NCBI GenBank assembly: GCA_002470605.1
Contig: DKND01000013.1
Coordinates: 1-24,531 of the forward strand
From: Opitutia bacterium UBA7397
GTDB taxonomy: Bacteria; Verrucomicrobiota; Verrucomicrobiia; Opitutales; UBA953
Direction of reading: 5' to 3'
DNA: 24,531 bases
In this document: in pieces, positions 1-7,666 of the stretch
Layout of the letters: each line of letters starts with the position of its first letter
How positions within the stretch are numbered: the stretch's first letter is position 1
Position numbers and translations under genes: made by a program
The notes under the pieces: generated by a model
Database searches by the model: none
What the model saw: the letters and a program-made list of their open reading frames with translations, nothing else
Told to the model about the DNA's origin: nothing

Positions 1-132
1 CTCAGCGGTAAATTAGTCGAGACGCTCGGCGGTTATCAAAGTGCCGCCGCCGCCATCACGCTCGTCTACGCCGTCGGTTTGTTCGTGGCTTTCTTGGGCA
101 AGGAGACTACGGGTCAAGGCCTCCAAGACTAA
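1..132 (+). CDS. MFS transporter, C-terminal fragment
   Basis: The first 43 codons are open from base 1 and end at TAA 130-132; the rest lies outside the window. The fragment reads as a hydrophobic helix of about 20 residues followed by a short polar tail with LGKETTGQGL. A last transmembrane helix followed by a PET/KET-G tail is typical of major facilitator superfamily transporters, so I read it as the end of a sugar- or organic-acid-type permease. One base separates its stop from the ATG of the enolase-superfamily gene, so the two are very likely co-transcribed and functionally linked. The family call rests on one helix and a tail, so it is tentative. Confidence 0.5.
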   Translation, partial: LSGKLVETLGGYQSAAAAITLVYAVGLFVAFLGKETTGQGLQD

Positions 133-133
133 G

Positions 134-1540
134 ATGAATCCGCACGATGTTCAGATTCGGGCCGTACGCTGGCATGCCTTGCCGGTGCAGACCCGTCTAC
201 CTTTGAAGTTCGGTCACGAGACGGTGACGAGCGTCGCCTGTGCGCGCGTTTGTATGACCGTTTCGCGGGCCGATGGCTCGCGGGCCGAAGGGTGGGGCGA
301 GACGCCTCTGAGCGTGCAATGGGTCTGGCCTTCCACGGTTCCCTACGAGGTGCGTTTCAAGGCCATGCAGGATTTCTGCGATCTGTTGACCGAGGCCTAC
401 GCTCAGTTCCCCGCCCAAGGTCATCCGATGGAAATCGGCTACGATTTCATTGAGGCGGTGCTGCCTAAGCTCCTGAAGGCTTTCAATGCTACGTTGCCGA
501 AGGGCGTGGTAATGCCGACTTTGGCCGCCTTGGTCTGCGCCTCGGCCTTTGATTTGGCCCTGCATGATGCCTATGGCGTCGTGAATGAGGTACCGACTTA
601 TTTTACTTATCAGGCACCCTGGATGAATCGCGATCTGTCCGCTTACCTGACGCCCGCCGCCGATGCTCCACAGGTAAATTTTAGCGGCAAGTATCCGATC
701 GATTTTTTCCGTCAGCCCGTCGAGACGAAGTTGCTGGCCTGGCATCTCGTCGGCGGTCTCGATTATCTGACGCTCGCTGAGGTGGGCTCTAATGTCTTAC
801 AAGATGGCTACCCGAGCTCACTTGACGCATGGATCAAGCGCGACGGTTTGAAGGCGCTGAAAGTCAAGTTGCGCGGCAATGATGCCCCTTGGGATTTTGC
901 CCGCATGAAGCAAATCGCGGAAATCGGCCTACCGTTGGGTGTCGAGTGGTTCACGGCCGACTTCAACTGCACGGTGATGGACCCCGCATACGTCAACGGC
1001 GTGCTCGACCGTATTAAGGCGGAGCTGCCGGAACTATGGTCGAGGTTGAGTTACGTCGAGCAGCCTTTCCCTTACGAATTGGAGGATCATCCGATCGATG
1101 TTCACTCAGTCAGCGGCCGCATGCCGCTCTTTCTTGACGAGAGCGCCCATGATTGGCGAATCGTTCGCTTAGGTCGCGAATTAGGCTGGACTGGTGTCGC
1201 GCTCAAGACTTGCAAGACGCAGACGGGTGCTTTGTTGAGTCTCTGTTGGGCCCGCGCCCATGGCATGCAATTGATGGTGCAAGACCTGACCAACCCCATG
1301 ATGGCCCAGATGACCCACCTGCTGTTGGCGGCGCACGCCCCGACGATTGCCGGCGTGGAGACCAATGCGATGCAGTTTTATCCCGAGGCTTCGGCGGCGG
1401 AGGCCAAGATTCATCCGGGGCTTTACCGTCGCCAGTCGGGCCAGATTGATGGCAGTACTCTTTCCGGCCCTGGTTTCGGCTATAGATTGAACGAAATTGA
1501 CCGAAAGTTGCCTGCGGCTCGGATGTCTTCGCCCGCTTAA
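134..1540 (+). CDS. Enolase-superfamily enzyme (mandelate racemase / muconate lactonizing type)
   Basis: This 468-residue protein has the enolase-superfamily plan: a mixed N-terminal capping region (about 1-190) and a C-terminal TIM-barrel. Visible catalytic elements are KVK (K243-x-K245), then metal-ligand candidates D276 (WFTADFN), E309 (YVEQPF) and D335 (FLDES), and a second-side lysine around K358 in ALKTCKTQTG. This lysine-D-E-D-lysine layout fits the muconate lactonizing/dipeptide epimerase subgroup, which abstracts a proton alpha to a carboxylate using Mg2+. The substrate is unknown; acid-sugar dehydration, epimerisation or lactone chemistry are all possible. The ATG at 134 is preferred over an in-frame start at 41, which lies inside the upstream transporter and would add a basic, serine-rich stretch. 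No signal peptide is visible, so it is probably cytoplasmic. Confidence 0.82.
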   Translation: MNPHDVQIRAVRWHALPVQTRLPLKFGHETVTSVACARVCMTVSRADGSRAEGWGETPLSVQWVWPSTVPYEVRFKAMQDFCDLLTEAYAQFPAQGHPMEIGYDFIEAVLPKLLKAFNATLPKGVVMPTLAALVCASAFDLALHDAYGVVNEVPTYFTYQAPWMNRDLSAYLTPAADAPQVNFSGKYPIDFFRQPVETKLLAWHLVGGLDYLTLAEVGSNVLQDGYPSSLDAWIKRDGLKALKVKLRGNDAPWDFARMKQIAEIGLPLGVEWFTADFNCTVMDPAYVNGVLDRIKAELPELWSRLSYVEQPFPYELEDHPIDVHSVSGRMPLFLDESAHDWRIVRLGRELGWTGVALKTCKTQTGALLSLCWARAHGMQLMVQDLTNPMMAQMTHLLLAAHAPTIAGVETNAMQFYPEASAAEAKIHPGLYRRQSGQIDGSTLSGPGFGYRLNEIDRKLPAARMSSPA

Positions 1541-1595
1541 GTCAAAGACGCTTGCCCGCTTGGACGGAATTGCCATTTCTTTGGTTTCCCCTCCC

Positions 1596-2531
1596 ATGCT
1601 ACCTCGTCTCCTCCTCCTTGCAGCCTGCGCTGTCTCCGCTTTTGCCGCGGATGCTCCTCAACGGAAGATTCTTTTCTTCACCAAATCATCCGGCTTCGAG
1701 CACGATGTGATTTCTTATAAGAAAGGCATGCCCAGTTTCGCCGAAAAACAACTCCTCGAGTTGGGCGCCGAAAACAAATGGGAATTCGTCTTCTCGAAGG
1801 ATGGTTCCAAGTTCTCCCCGCAGTACCTCGCGCAGTTTGACACGGTGATGTTCTACACCACTGGCGATCTCTGTTCCGAAGGTACCGACAAGAATCCTCC
1901 CATGTCCATGGCGGGCAAGCAGGCGCTCTTTGATTATGTCCGATCCGGCAAAGGTTTTGTCGGTACGCACTCGGCTGCTGATACCTTCCATACCGACAAC
2001 GAAGATAAGAAGGGCCCTGAGCGTTTTACCAACCATGGCGATAAGGCTGACGCTTACGTCTGCTTCCTTGGCGCGGAATTCATCCGGCACGGCAAGCAAC
2101 AGGAAGGTCGTAATCAGGTCATTGACCCGACTTTCCCTGGCTTCGAAAAAGTTGGCGCTGAATTCACCTTCGCCGAAGAATGGTACACGTTGAAGGATTT
2201 CCGTCCCGAAATTCACGTCCTCACTGTTTTTAACAGCCCTGCCCTCGAGGGTGATGATTATAAGCGTCCGGCTTACCCTAACACCTGGGCCCGTAATGAA
2301 GGTAAGGGTCGCGTGTTCTATACCGCCATGGGTCACCGCGAAGATGTTTGGACGAACCCGACCTTCCGTCAGATCCTCGTGGGTGGCGTGAAGTGGGCCT
2401 TAGGCGATGCTAAGGCTTCGGATCTTTCGCCTAACCTTCTGAAGGTTGCCCCGGGTGCGATGACCAATCAGCCTTACACCGAAACGCCGGTCAAAAAAGC
2501 GGCACCGAAAAAAGCCGAAGCCAAAAAATAA
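1596..2531 (+). CDS. Secreted ThuA-domain protein
   Basis: The 311-residue product starts with a clear Sec signal peptide (MLPRLLLLAACAVSAFA, cleavage near residue 18). A ThuA-like fold follows: KILFFTKSSGFEHDV near 24-38, GKGFVGTHSAADTFH near 118-132, and GAEFIRHGKQ then FPGF near 159-183. ThuA is a class-I glutamine-amidotransferase-like domain first linked to trehalose utilisation; its chemistry remains poorly defined, though relatives take part in disaccharide metabolism. Conserved histidines H125 and H165 are candidates for the active pocket. The C-terminus is a lysine/alanine tail encoded by three A-rich stretches. The ATG at 1596 is chosen because it begins the signal peptide; an earlier in-frame start at 1497 overlaps the enolase gene and would bury it. 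It probably shares a transcript with the enolase gene 55 bases upstream. Confidence 0.85.
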   Translation: MLPRLLLLAACAVSAFAADAPQRKILFFTKSSGFEHDVISYKKGMPSFAEKQLLELGAENKWEFVFSKDGSKFSPQYLAQFDTVMFYTTGDLCSEGTDKNPPMSMAGKQALFDYVRSGKGFVGTHSAADTFHTDNEDKKGPERFTNHGDKADAYVCFLGAEFIRHGKQQEGRNQVIDPTFPGFEKVGAEFTFAEEWYTLKDFRPEIHVLTVFNSPALEGDDYKRPAYPNTWARNEGKGRVFYTAMGHREDVWTNPTFRQILVGGVKWALGDAKASDLSPNLLKVAPGAMTNQPYTETPVKKAAPKKAEAKK

Positions 2532-2540
2532 GTCCTCAAG

Positions 2541-2573
2541 CAGGGCGGGCGCAAAGCCCGCCTTGTTTGTTTG
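2541..2573 (+). terminator. Rho-independent terminator after the ThuA gene
   Basis: CAGGGCGGGC (2541-2550) pairs with GCCCGCCTTG (2556-2565), a 10-bp stem with one G-T pair around a GCAAA loop. A T-rich run, TTTGTTTG, follows. It lies 10 bases past the ThuA stop and ends about 20 bases before the next MFS start. Confidence 0.75.
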
Positions 2574-2593
2574 TGGACCTTTAATTTTTTATC

Positions 2594-3856
2594 ATGCGCG
2601 AACCTACTGCCGAAGCCACGAAATGGAGTGAGTTGTCCGAGCATCAGAAGAAGTCTGGTTTTGCGGCCTGGCTCGGCTGGTTCTTTGACGGTCTCGATCT
2701 GCATCTCTATACGCTCGTTGCGACGGTGTTCGTCGCGCAATTGCTGGCTTCTCCGGTAGCACATCCGGATGTGGCCAAGTACGGCTCGATTATCCAGGCG
2801 GCTTTCTTGGTCGGTTGGGCTTTCGGCGGTGCGGCCTTCGGTATTGTCGGCGATCGACTCGGACGAAGTCGGGCCTTGGTCCTGACGATTCTCACCTACG
2901 CAATCTTTACGGGACTTTCTTTCTTTGCCCAGACGTGGTGGCAGCTGATGATTTTCCGCTTCCTGGCGGCGCTCGGCATCGGTGGCGAATGGGCTGTGGG
3001 CGCCTCGCTGCTTTCCGAAACATGGCCCAAGAAGTGGCGCCCCTGGATCGCCGCCGTCCTGCAGTGTGCGGTGAACCTCGGCATTCTTTTCGCGATTTTT
3101 TCCGTCGAAGTCCTGAAGCTTTTTCCAGGCTTCGAGTCGCGTTGGGTTTTCCTTATCGGGGTCCTGCCGGCGTTCGTTACCCTTTGGATTCGTAAGGCCG
3201 TACCCGAGACGGAGGAATGGACCCATGCCCAGCAAGGGCGCCAGCCTCCGCCGATGTCAGACTTGTTTGCCCCAGGTATCCGCCGCACGACCTTGATCGC
3301 GATGACGCTCTGTGCGATCTCGCTGACGGGCCATTGGACGTTTATGTTCTGGCAGCAGGCTTTCATTAAGACTCACCCGGGAGTTTCCGTCTCCGCTCAG
3401 GCGCATGTGACTTCCGTAGCGTTGTTTTGCGTTATCTTCGCCTCGATTTTCGGTAATTTTGCGTCGGGCTATTGCGCCCAGCGTTTTGGTTATAAGCGTA
3501 CCCTTGCCGGTTTTTTCGCGGCCTATTTTATCTTCATGTTCGCGGCTTTCCTTATGCCCTGGAGCCTGTCGGTCACTTACGTGCTCTTTGCGGCGGTTGG
3601 CTTCACGCAGGGTGTCTTTGGTTTGTTCACGATGGTCCTGCCGCCTTTGTTTCCGACGCTGCTGCGTACCACGGGGGCGGGCTTTTGTTATAATATCGGC
3701 CGAGTTTTTGCAGCGGCGGGGACCGTCTTTTTCGGGCTCTTCGCCAAGGTCGGAGACTTTAGCCAATGTCTCTTCTATGCTTCTTTTCTTTTTATTCCGG
3801 CGGCGATCCTGGCCTTGTGGTTACCCACCGAAGAAGCGATCGAAACTCCCCGATAG
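2594..3856 (+). CDS. MFS transporter, metabolite:H+ symporter-like
   Basis: This 420-residue protein has about 12 hydrophobic helices and the MFS signature between helices 2 and 3, GDRLGRSRAL (86-95). The first helix contains GWFFDGLDLHLYT (28-40), with acidic residues D32 and D35. Such a charged first helix is typical of the aromatic-acid:H+ and sialate/lactate:H+ symporter branches, where it helps couple protons to an organic acid. GIGGEWAVGASLL lies near helix 4. I therefore favour import of a carboxylated substrate such as a sugar acid, sialic acid or aromatic acid, without choosing one. It follows a terminator-like hairpin, so its link to the enolase/ThuA block is by position only. No Shine-Dalgarno motif precedes the ATG. 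Confidence 0.85.
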   Translation: MREPTAEATKWSELSEHQKKSGFAAWLGWFFDGLDLHLYTLVATVFVAQLLASPVAHPDVAKYGSIIQAAFLVGWAFGGAAFGIVGDRLGRSRALVLTILTYAIFTGLSFFAQTWWQLMIFRFLAALGIGGEWAVGASLLSETWPKKWRPWIAAVLQCAVNLGILFAIFSVEVLKLFPGFESRWVFLIGVLPAFVTLWIRKAVPETEEWTHAQQGRQPPPMSDLFAPGIRRTTLIAMTLCAISLTGHWTFMFWQQAFIKTHPGVSVSAQAHVTSVALFCVIFASIFGNFASGYCAQRFGYKRTLAGFFAAYFIFMFAAFLMPWSLSVTYVLFAAVGFTQGVFGLFTMVLPPLFPTLLRTTGAGFCYNIGRVFAAAGTVFFGLFAKVGDFSQCLFYASFLFIPAAILALWLPTEEAIETPR

Positions 3857-3906
3857 CGCTTTCTTAGGTATTGTCGATTCGCTCATCCTAAGCCATTAAT
3901 CCGGTC

Positions 3907-4419
3907 GTGAAGTTGAAAGATAAGCTCATCCTTTTCCTGAAAATCGAGGCGCTGACCTTGGTCATCGGTCTTAGTTTTATTCTTAGGCATGTGGCCTTGG
4001 GAGTGATTAAGGATAAGAAGGCGGCACTGGTCGCACAGCTCCCAGTGCCTTTCAAGTCTTCCGTCGCCGAGACCATCAAGCGCCTCTCGGCCGTGATGGT
4101 CCACGACCAGTGGTTGTATCTTCTGCCTTTTTACGGTGCCTGCTTGTTCGCCATCCGAACCGATCTTGTTTCGCGCTCCCTGCGGGATGTTTTTCTGAAG
4201 TGGAGCCTAATTTTATTCGTGATGGAATTCACAACCGAATGGACCAAATACGGTTGGGATACCGTTTCGGCCGATTTGCCGGTGCAGCTGGCGCGCTACC
4301 TTACCGGGGGACTCATGGCCGCCGGGATTTGGTGGCTGATGGAAAGAGCCCCACGGTTGAAAGAGCTCGGCCAAAAGCCGCTGGTCACACGTCGTCGGAC
4401 ACGACGGGAGGTCAAATAG
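3907..4419 (+). CDS. Small integral membrane protein of unknown function
   Basis: I do not recognise this 170-residue protein. It shows about four hydrophobic segments, near residues 8-33, 68-85, 94-111 and 128-146, with a charged stretch (about 33-60) between the first two and a basic tail ending RRRTRREVK. The tail would face the cytoplasm by the positive-inside rule. The start is GTG at 3907; the next in-frame ATG falls deep inside the protein, so GTG is the best choice. It lies 50 bases after the MFS gene in the same direction and converges on the EVE-domain gene with two bases between the stops. Base composition matches its neighbours, and nothing suggests recent transfer. Confidence 0.65.
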   Translation: MKLKDKLILFLKIEALTLVIGLSFILRHVALGVIKDKKAALVAQLPVPFKSSVAETIKRLSAVMVHDQWLYLLPFYGACLFAIRTDLVSRSLRDVFLKWSLILFVMEFTTEWTKYGWDTVSADLPVQLARYLTGGLMAAGIWWLMERAPRLKELGQKPLVTRRRTRREVK

Positions 4420-4421
4420 GG

Positions 4422-4868
4422 TTAAGCGCCGGCAATCACCTTGAATTCCTGGGCGCTCACCGGCGTCACCGATAGACGGTTGCCGGGCCGTAATATCAGC
4501 ATCGTCCGTAAGGCTTTGTCGGTCCTGAGGTCTTCCAACGTAAAAGGCTTTTTCAGGGTCTTATGGAAACTGACTTCCACGCAGCTCCAGCGGGGTTTCT
4601 CTTTGGATGCTTTGGCATCGTAATAATCCGACTTTGGATCGAATTGCGTCGGATCGTCAAAGGCTGCCTTGGAAATTTTGGCCACTCCGACGATACCAGG
4701 TTCCTTGCAGTTGGAATGATAGAACAGGACTAGGTCGCCGACTTCGCATTGGCGGAGGAAGTTCCGTGCCTGGTAATTTCGCACCCCCGTCCAAGGTTCG
4801 CGGCCACGCCGATGCAATTCTTCGAAGGAAAATTCATCGGGTTCAGATTTCATTAACCAATAGCGCAT
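4422..4868 (-). CDS. EVE-domain protein (PUA-like fold)
   Basis: The 148-residue product is essentially one EVE domain. It begins MRYWLMKSEPDEFSFEEL, and WTGVRNYQARNFLR follows near residues 26-39, then GDLVLFYHSNCKEPGIVG. These are hallmarks of the EVE/thymocyte nuclear protein 1 family. The fold is related to PUA and YTH domains, and family members have been linked to recognition of modified bases in DNA or RNA. The role of stand-alone bacterial EVE proteins is unsettled. The start MRYWLMKSEP matches the usual family start; 24 further in-frame codons upstream do not look like a domain and would nearly reach the divergent TatD gene. No methyltransferase or restriction gene is adjacent, so a defence role is not supported here. 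Confidence 0.88.
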   Translation of the reverse strand: MRYWLMKSEPDEFSFEELHRRGREPWTGVRNYQARNFLRQCEVGDLVLFYHSNCKEPGIVGVAKISKAAFDDPTQFDPKSDYYDAKASKEKPRWSCVEVSFHKTLKKPFTLEDLRTDKALRTMLILRPGNRLSVTPVSAQEFKVIAGA

Positions 4869-4953
4869 GGGGAGCACGGTGTGAGTTGTCCGTCGGATTT
4901 CAAGGCAGGGTTGAGGTCTTGCCCTTTGGTCGGCTCTCACTCTAATCGTGCCG

Positions 4954-5748
4954 ATGCGTCTGTTGGATTCCCATTGCCACCCCGATTATGCCGTGAAGGC
5001 CGGTCGGCTGGAATCTTGGATGAGCGAGGCGCAGGCCGTTGGCGTGGAAGGGGTCGTGGCCATCGGGACCGACTTACATGATTGGTCCGAATATCGTGAT
5101 CTGGCCCAGAAGCATCCGCTTTTCTTCCGCCATACGGTTGGCCTGCATCCATGTCATGTGACGGAGGGTTGGGAGGAGACAGTGGCAGCAATTGCACCTT
5201 ATTTCGCCGATCGCACTTCGCCGGCCGCTTTGGGCGAGATCGGTCTGGATTATTTTCGGCTCCCCGCCGATGAATCGGAGGCCGCGCAACTTAAGCTTTG
5301 GCAGCAAGAGGCTTTTCGCCGTCAACTCATGTTGGCTTATCAATTCGGTTGTCCCGTGGTGATTCATTCCCGCCACGCTTTCCTGGATTGCGTCCGTCTT
5401 ATCGATGAAAGCGGCCTCGATTGGCGAAAGGTCGTTTTTCATTGTTTCGTCGAAGGGCCGGATCAGGTCCGCGAAATCAATGCACGCGGCGGAAGGGCTT
5501 CGTTTACCGGCATCATCACTTATCCTAAGTCCGTCGAGATCCGGGCCGCGCTGCAGGCCCAAGGTTTGGCCCGCCTGATGTTGGAGACCGATGCCCCTTA
5601 TTTGGCGCCTCAATCTGTCCGCGGCAAGGAAAACGCCCCGGTAAATCTTCCTGAGATTTGCGCCCAAGCGGCGATGCTTCTCGGTTTGCCCGTCGATGAG
5701 GTGGCGGAGGTTTCCACCCGTAATGCTAGGGCTTTCTTCGATTTCTGA
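4954..5748 (+). CDS. TatD-family metal-dependent hydrolase
   Basis: This 264-residue protein is a complete TatD-type TIM-barrel hydrolase. The two-metal ligand set is visible: H7 and H9 (DSHCH), E95 (ALGEIGLDY), H138 (VIHSRH), H163 (VFHCF) and D213 (LETDAPYL). GLHPCH (64-69) is another family signature. TatD proteins are cytoplasmic 3'-5' DNA exonucleases or related phosphoesterases; the exact substrate of this paralog (TatD, YcfH or YjjV type) cannot be told. ATG 4954 gives the usual MRLLDSHCH start; GTG at 4948 would add two residues and cannot be excluded. It is transcribed away from the EVE gene across about 85 bases and is followed by a small hairpin. Confidence 0.9.
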   Translation: MRLLDSHCHPDYAVKAGRLESWMSEAQAVGVEGVVAIGTDLHDWSEYRDLAQKHPLFFRHTVGLHPCHVTEGWEETVAAIAPYFADRTSPAALGEIGLDYFRLPADESEAAQLKLWQQEAFRRQLMLAYQFGCPVVIHSRHAFLDCVRLIDESGLDWRKVVFHCFVEGPDQVREINARGGRASFTGIITYPKSVEIRAALQAQGLARLMLETDAPYLAPQSVRGKENAPVNLPEICAQAAMLLGLPVDEVAEVSTRNARAFFDF

Positions 5749-5763
5749 GCTTTGATGCCATAT

Positions 5764-5787
5764 CGTCACTTAGGTGACGCGCTTTTA
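5764..5787 (+). terminator. Possible weak terminator after tatD-like gene
   Basis: CGTCAC (5764-5769) and GTGACG (5774-5779) form a perfect 6-bp stem with a TTAG loop, followed two bases later by TTTT. The stem is short and the T-run modest, so termination may be partial. Confidence 0.45.
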
Positions 5788-5815
5788 ACACACGTCTGCC
5801 TCATGATTGGCATCG

Positions 5816-7618
5816 ATGTCACAAAGGGCCATACTTACCAACAAAGACGAGTTCAAGACGGCCTTGGGGCCGCTACATTTGGCCGAGCCCCTGCTGGATA
5901 CGTTTTTCAAAGTCCGCGCGTTTGACGATTTCCTTGCTCGCATCCACGCGGCCGGCCGCCCGGATTTCTTCACTTCGGCCTTGGAGCAATCCGGGGTTTC
6001 CAGTTCGTGGAATGATACCTGTCTGGCCCGCGTTCCGCGCACCGGTCCATTAGTGGTGACGGCTAATCATCCACACGGTCTGGCCGACGGGTTGGTGGCG
6101 ATGGATTTCATCTTACGTGCCCGGCCGGATGCTTTGGTAGTGGGGAATCGATGGCTAAGCCAGATTCCTGGGATCCGGCCATGGCTCATCGAGGTCAATC
6201 CCTTCAAGGCCGGAAAGGAGGATACGAGTAATATGACAGGAGTTCGGCGTATCATGTCTCACCTGAAGGCGGGCGGATGTATTGTCACTTTCCCTGCGGG
6301 TGAGGTTTCCAGTCTTAAGCTAAAGGCCCGTCGCGTGGAAGACGCCGCCTGGTCGCCGCAGGTCATCCGTTTGGCGCGCAAGGTGGGGGCTTCCGTTTTG
6401 CCGTTGCATCTTGAGGGCAAGAATTCCGCCTTATTCCAAGGCGCTGGTCTGATTCACCCGCGTTTGCGTACCGCGTTACTCTTGCGGGAGTTTTTCCGCC
6501 ATCGCGGGAAGGTCATCCGCCTTCGTGTCGCAAATCCGGTCATGCCAGCCCAATTGCAAGATCATCCTGATGATGAAGAGGCCACCAGCTTTCTCCGATT
6601 GCGATGCGAATTGCTTCCAGCTCGCGACCATGCCTCACGTGCGAACGGCGCCAAGTCAGCTCCGTCAGTACTCGCGCCGATTATCTCCCCGGTAAATCCT
6701 ACGCTCCTTCGGGCTGAACTAGAGAGTCTTCCTCCTGAAGACCTTTTGCTGACGAGCGGTGATTTCCGAGTTTACCGTTTCTTGGGTGGAGATCTGCCGC
6801 ATACCTTGCGGGAAATCGGACGACTTCGTGAGACAACTTTTCGGTCGGTTTCGGAAGGGACTGGCTTGGAGTGCGATCTGGATGCTTTTGATGCGTGGTA
6901 TGACCAGATGATTCTCTGGGATGACAAGACTTCCCAGATTGTCGGAGGTTATCGGTTAGGTCCGACGGACCGTATTTTGCCGCTCAAGGGTAAGCATGGT
7001 CTCTATACCTCGACGCTGTTTGAATTTAAGGGCGATTTTTTCCGTCGCATGGATCCCGCCTTAGAGATGGGGCGTTCGTTTATCCGTCAAGAATATCAAC
7101 GTAAGCCCACGAGCTTACCCCTTCTCTGGCGGGGCATTGGCCGTTACGTCGTTCGTTTTCCGAAATATCACCTCTTGTTCGGGCCCGTGAGCATCAATCC
7201 CGAGTATGGCCAGGCCTCCAAGGACCTCATTTTGTCCTACCTTAAGCATAATCGCACCGCCGATGATCTGGCCCCGCTGGTAAGGGCTAAAAATCCGCCC
7301 CGGGCGATGAGTCTGCGCGATGCGGATCTCGACGTCTTACAACGTTGCGCATTCGATTTGGATCATGTTTCCGGGTTGGTCAGCGATTTGGAGCCTGACG
7401 CCAAGTCAGTCCCCGTATTGCTCAAGCATTACCTTAAGCTGAACGGCCGTCTTATCGCCTTTAATGTCGATGACACTTTCGGAGGTTGTCTGGACGGCCT
7501 GATTGTCGTCGACCTGACGCAGACCGATCCGAAATTACTTGCCGCGTATATGGGCGAAGAGGGCGTGAAGGCGTTCCTTGATTTCCACGATTTCGAAGAC
7601 TCGCGTCCCGGGAAATAA
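5816..7618 (+). CDS. Bifunctional LPLAT-GNAT acyltransferase (putative hemolysin / OlsF-like)
   Basis: This 600-residue protein joins two acyltransferase domains. The N-terminal half (about 60-260) is a PlsC-type lysophospholipid acyltransferase with NHPHGLADG (84-92) carrying the catalytic His/Asp, and FPAGEVSS near 159-166. The second half (about 310-480) is a GNAT-like N-acyltransferase of the OlsB type: EIGRLRETTFR, GTGLECDLDAFD, IVGGYRLG and a GPVSINPEYG block. A conserved tail follows, with VPVLLKHYLKLNGR and LDGLIVVDLTQTDP. In the OlsF family this order makes ornithine lipids: the GNAT part N-acylates ornithine from acyl-ACP and the LPLAT part adds the second acyl chain at the membrane. 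That role here is inference. ATG 5816 (MSQRAIL) is chosen; TTG 5807 would add three residues. No transmembrane segment is obvious. Confidence 0.82.
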   Translation: MSQRAILTNKDEFKTALGPLHLAEPLLDTFFKVRAFDDFLARIHAAGRPDFFTSALEQSGVSSSWNDTCLARVPRTGPLVVTANHPHGLADGLVAMDFILRARPDALVVGNRWLSQIPGIRPWLIEVNPFKAGKEDTSNMTGVRRIMSHLKAGGCIVTFPAGEVSSLKLKARRVEDAAWSPQVIRLARKVGASVLPLHLEGKNSALFQGAGLIHPRLRTALLLREFFRHRGKVIRLRVANPVMPAQLQDHPDDEEATSFLRLRCELLPARDHASRANGAKSAPSVLAPIISPVNPTLLRAELESLPPEDLLLTSGDFRVYRFLGGDLPHTLREIGRLRETTFRSVSEGTGLECDLDAFDAWYDQMILWDDKTSQIVGGYRLGPTDRILPLKGKHGLYTSTLFEFKGDFFRRMDPALEMGRSFIRQEYQRKPTSLPLLWRGIGRYVVRFPKYHLLFGPVSINPEYGQASKDLILSYLKHNRTADDLAPLVRAKNPPRAMSLRDADLDVLQRCAFDLDHVSGLVSDLEPDAKSVPVLLKHYLKLNGRLIAFNVDDTFGGCLDGLIVVDLTQTDPKLLAAYMGEEGVKAFLDFHDFEDSRPGK

Positions 7619-7648
7619 AAAAGGACAGGCCGGGTGGCCTGTCCTTTT
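7618..7648. terminator. Bidirectional terminator between acyltransferase and metY
   Basis: AAAAGGACAGGCC (7619-7631) pairs with GGCCTGTCCTTTT (7636-7648) around a GGGT loop, a 13-bp stem flanked by A- and T-runs. It sits between two converging genes and could stop transcription from both sides. Confidence 0.88.
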
Positions 7649-7666
7649 ATCGGGTTGGATTTCGCC

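Noticed and set aside
1181..2336. Minus-strand open frames opposite the enolase and ThuA genes
   Set aside because: Both sense genes have clear motifs; the antisense translations are low-complexity and arginine/histidine-rich, without recognisable domains.
2474..3235. Minus-strand open frame of about 250 codons opposite the MFS gene
   Set aside because: The translation is highly charged and featureless while the plus-strand gene has MFS motifs. It also spans the terminator.
4422..4868. EVE-domain gene as part of a defence or DNA-modification system
   Set aside because: No methyltransferase, nuclease or restriction gene lies beside it; the neighbours are housekeeping or transport genes.
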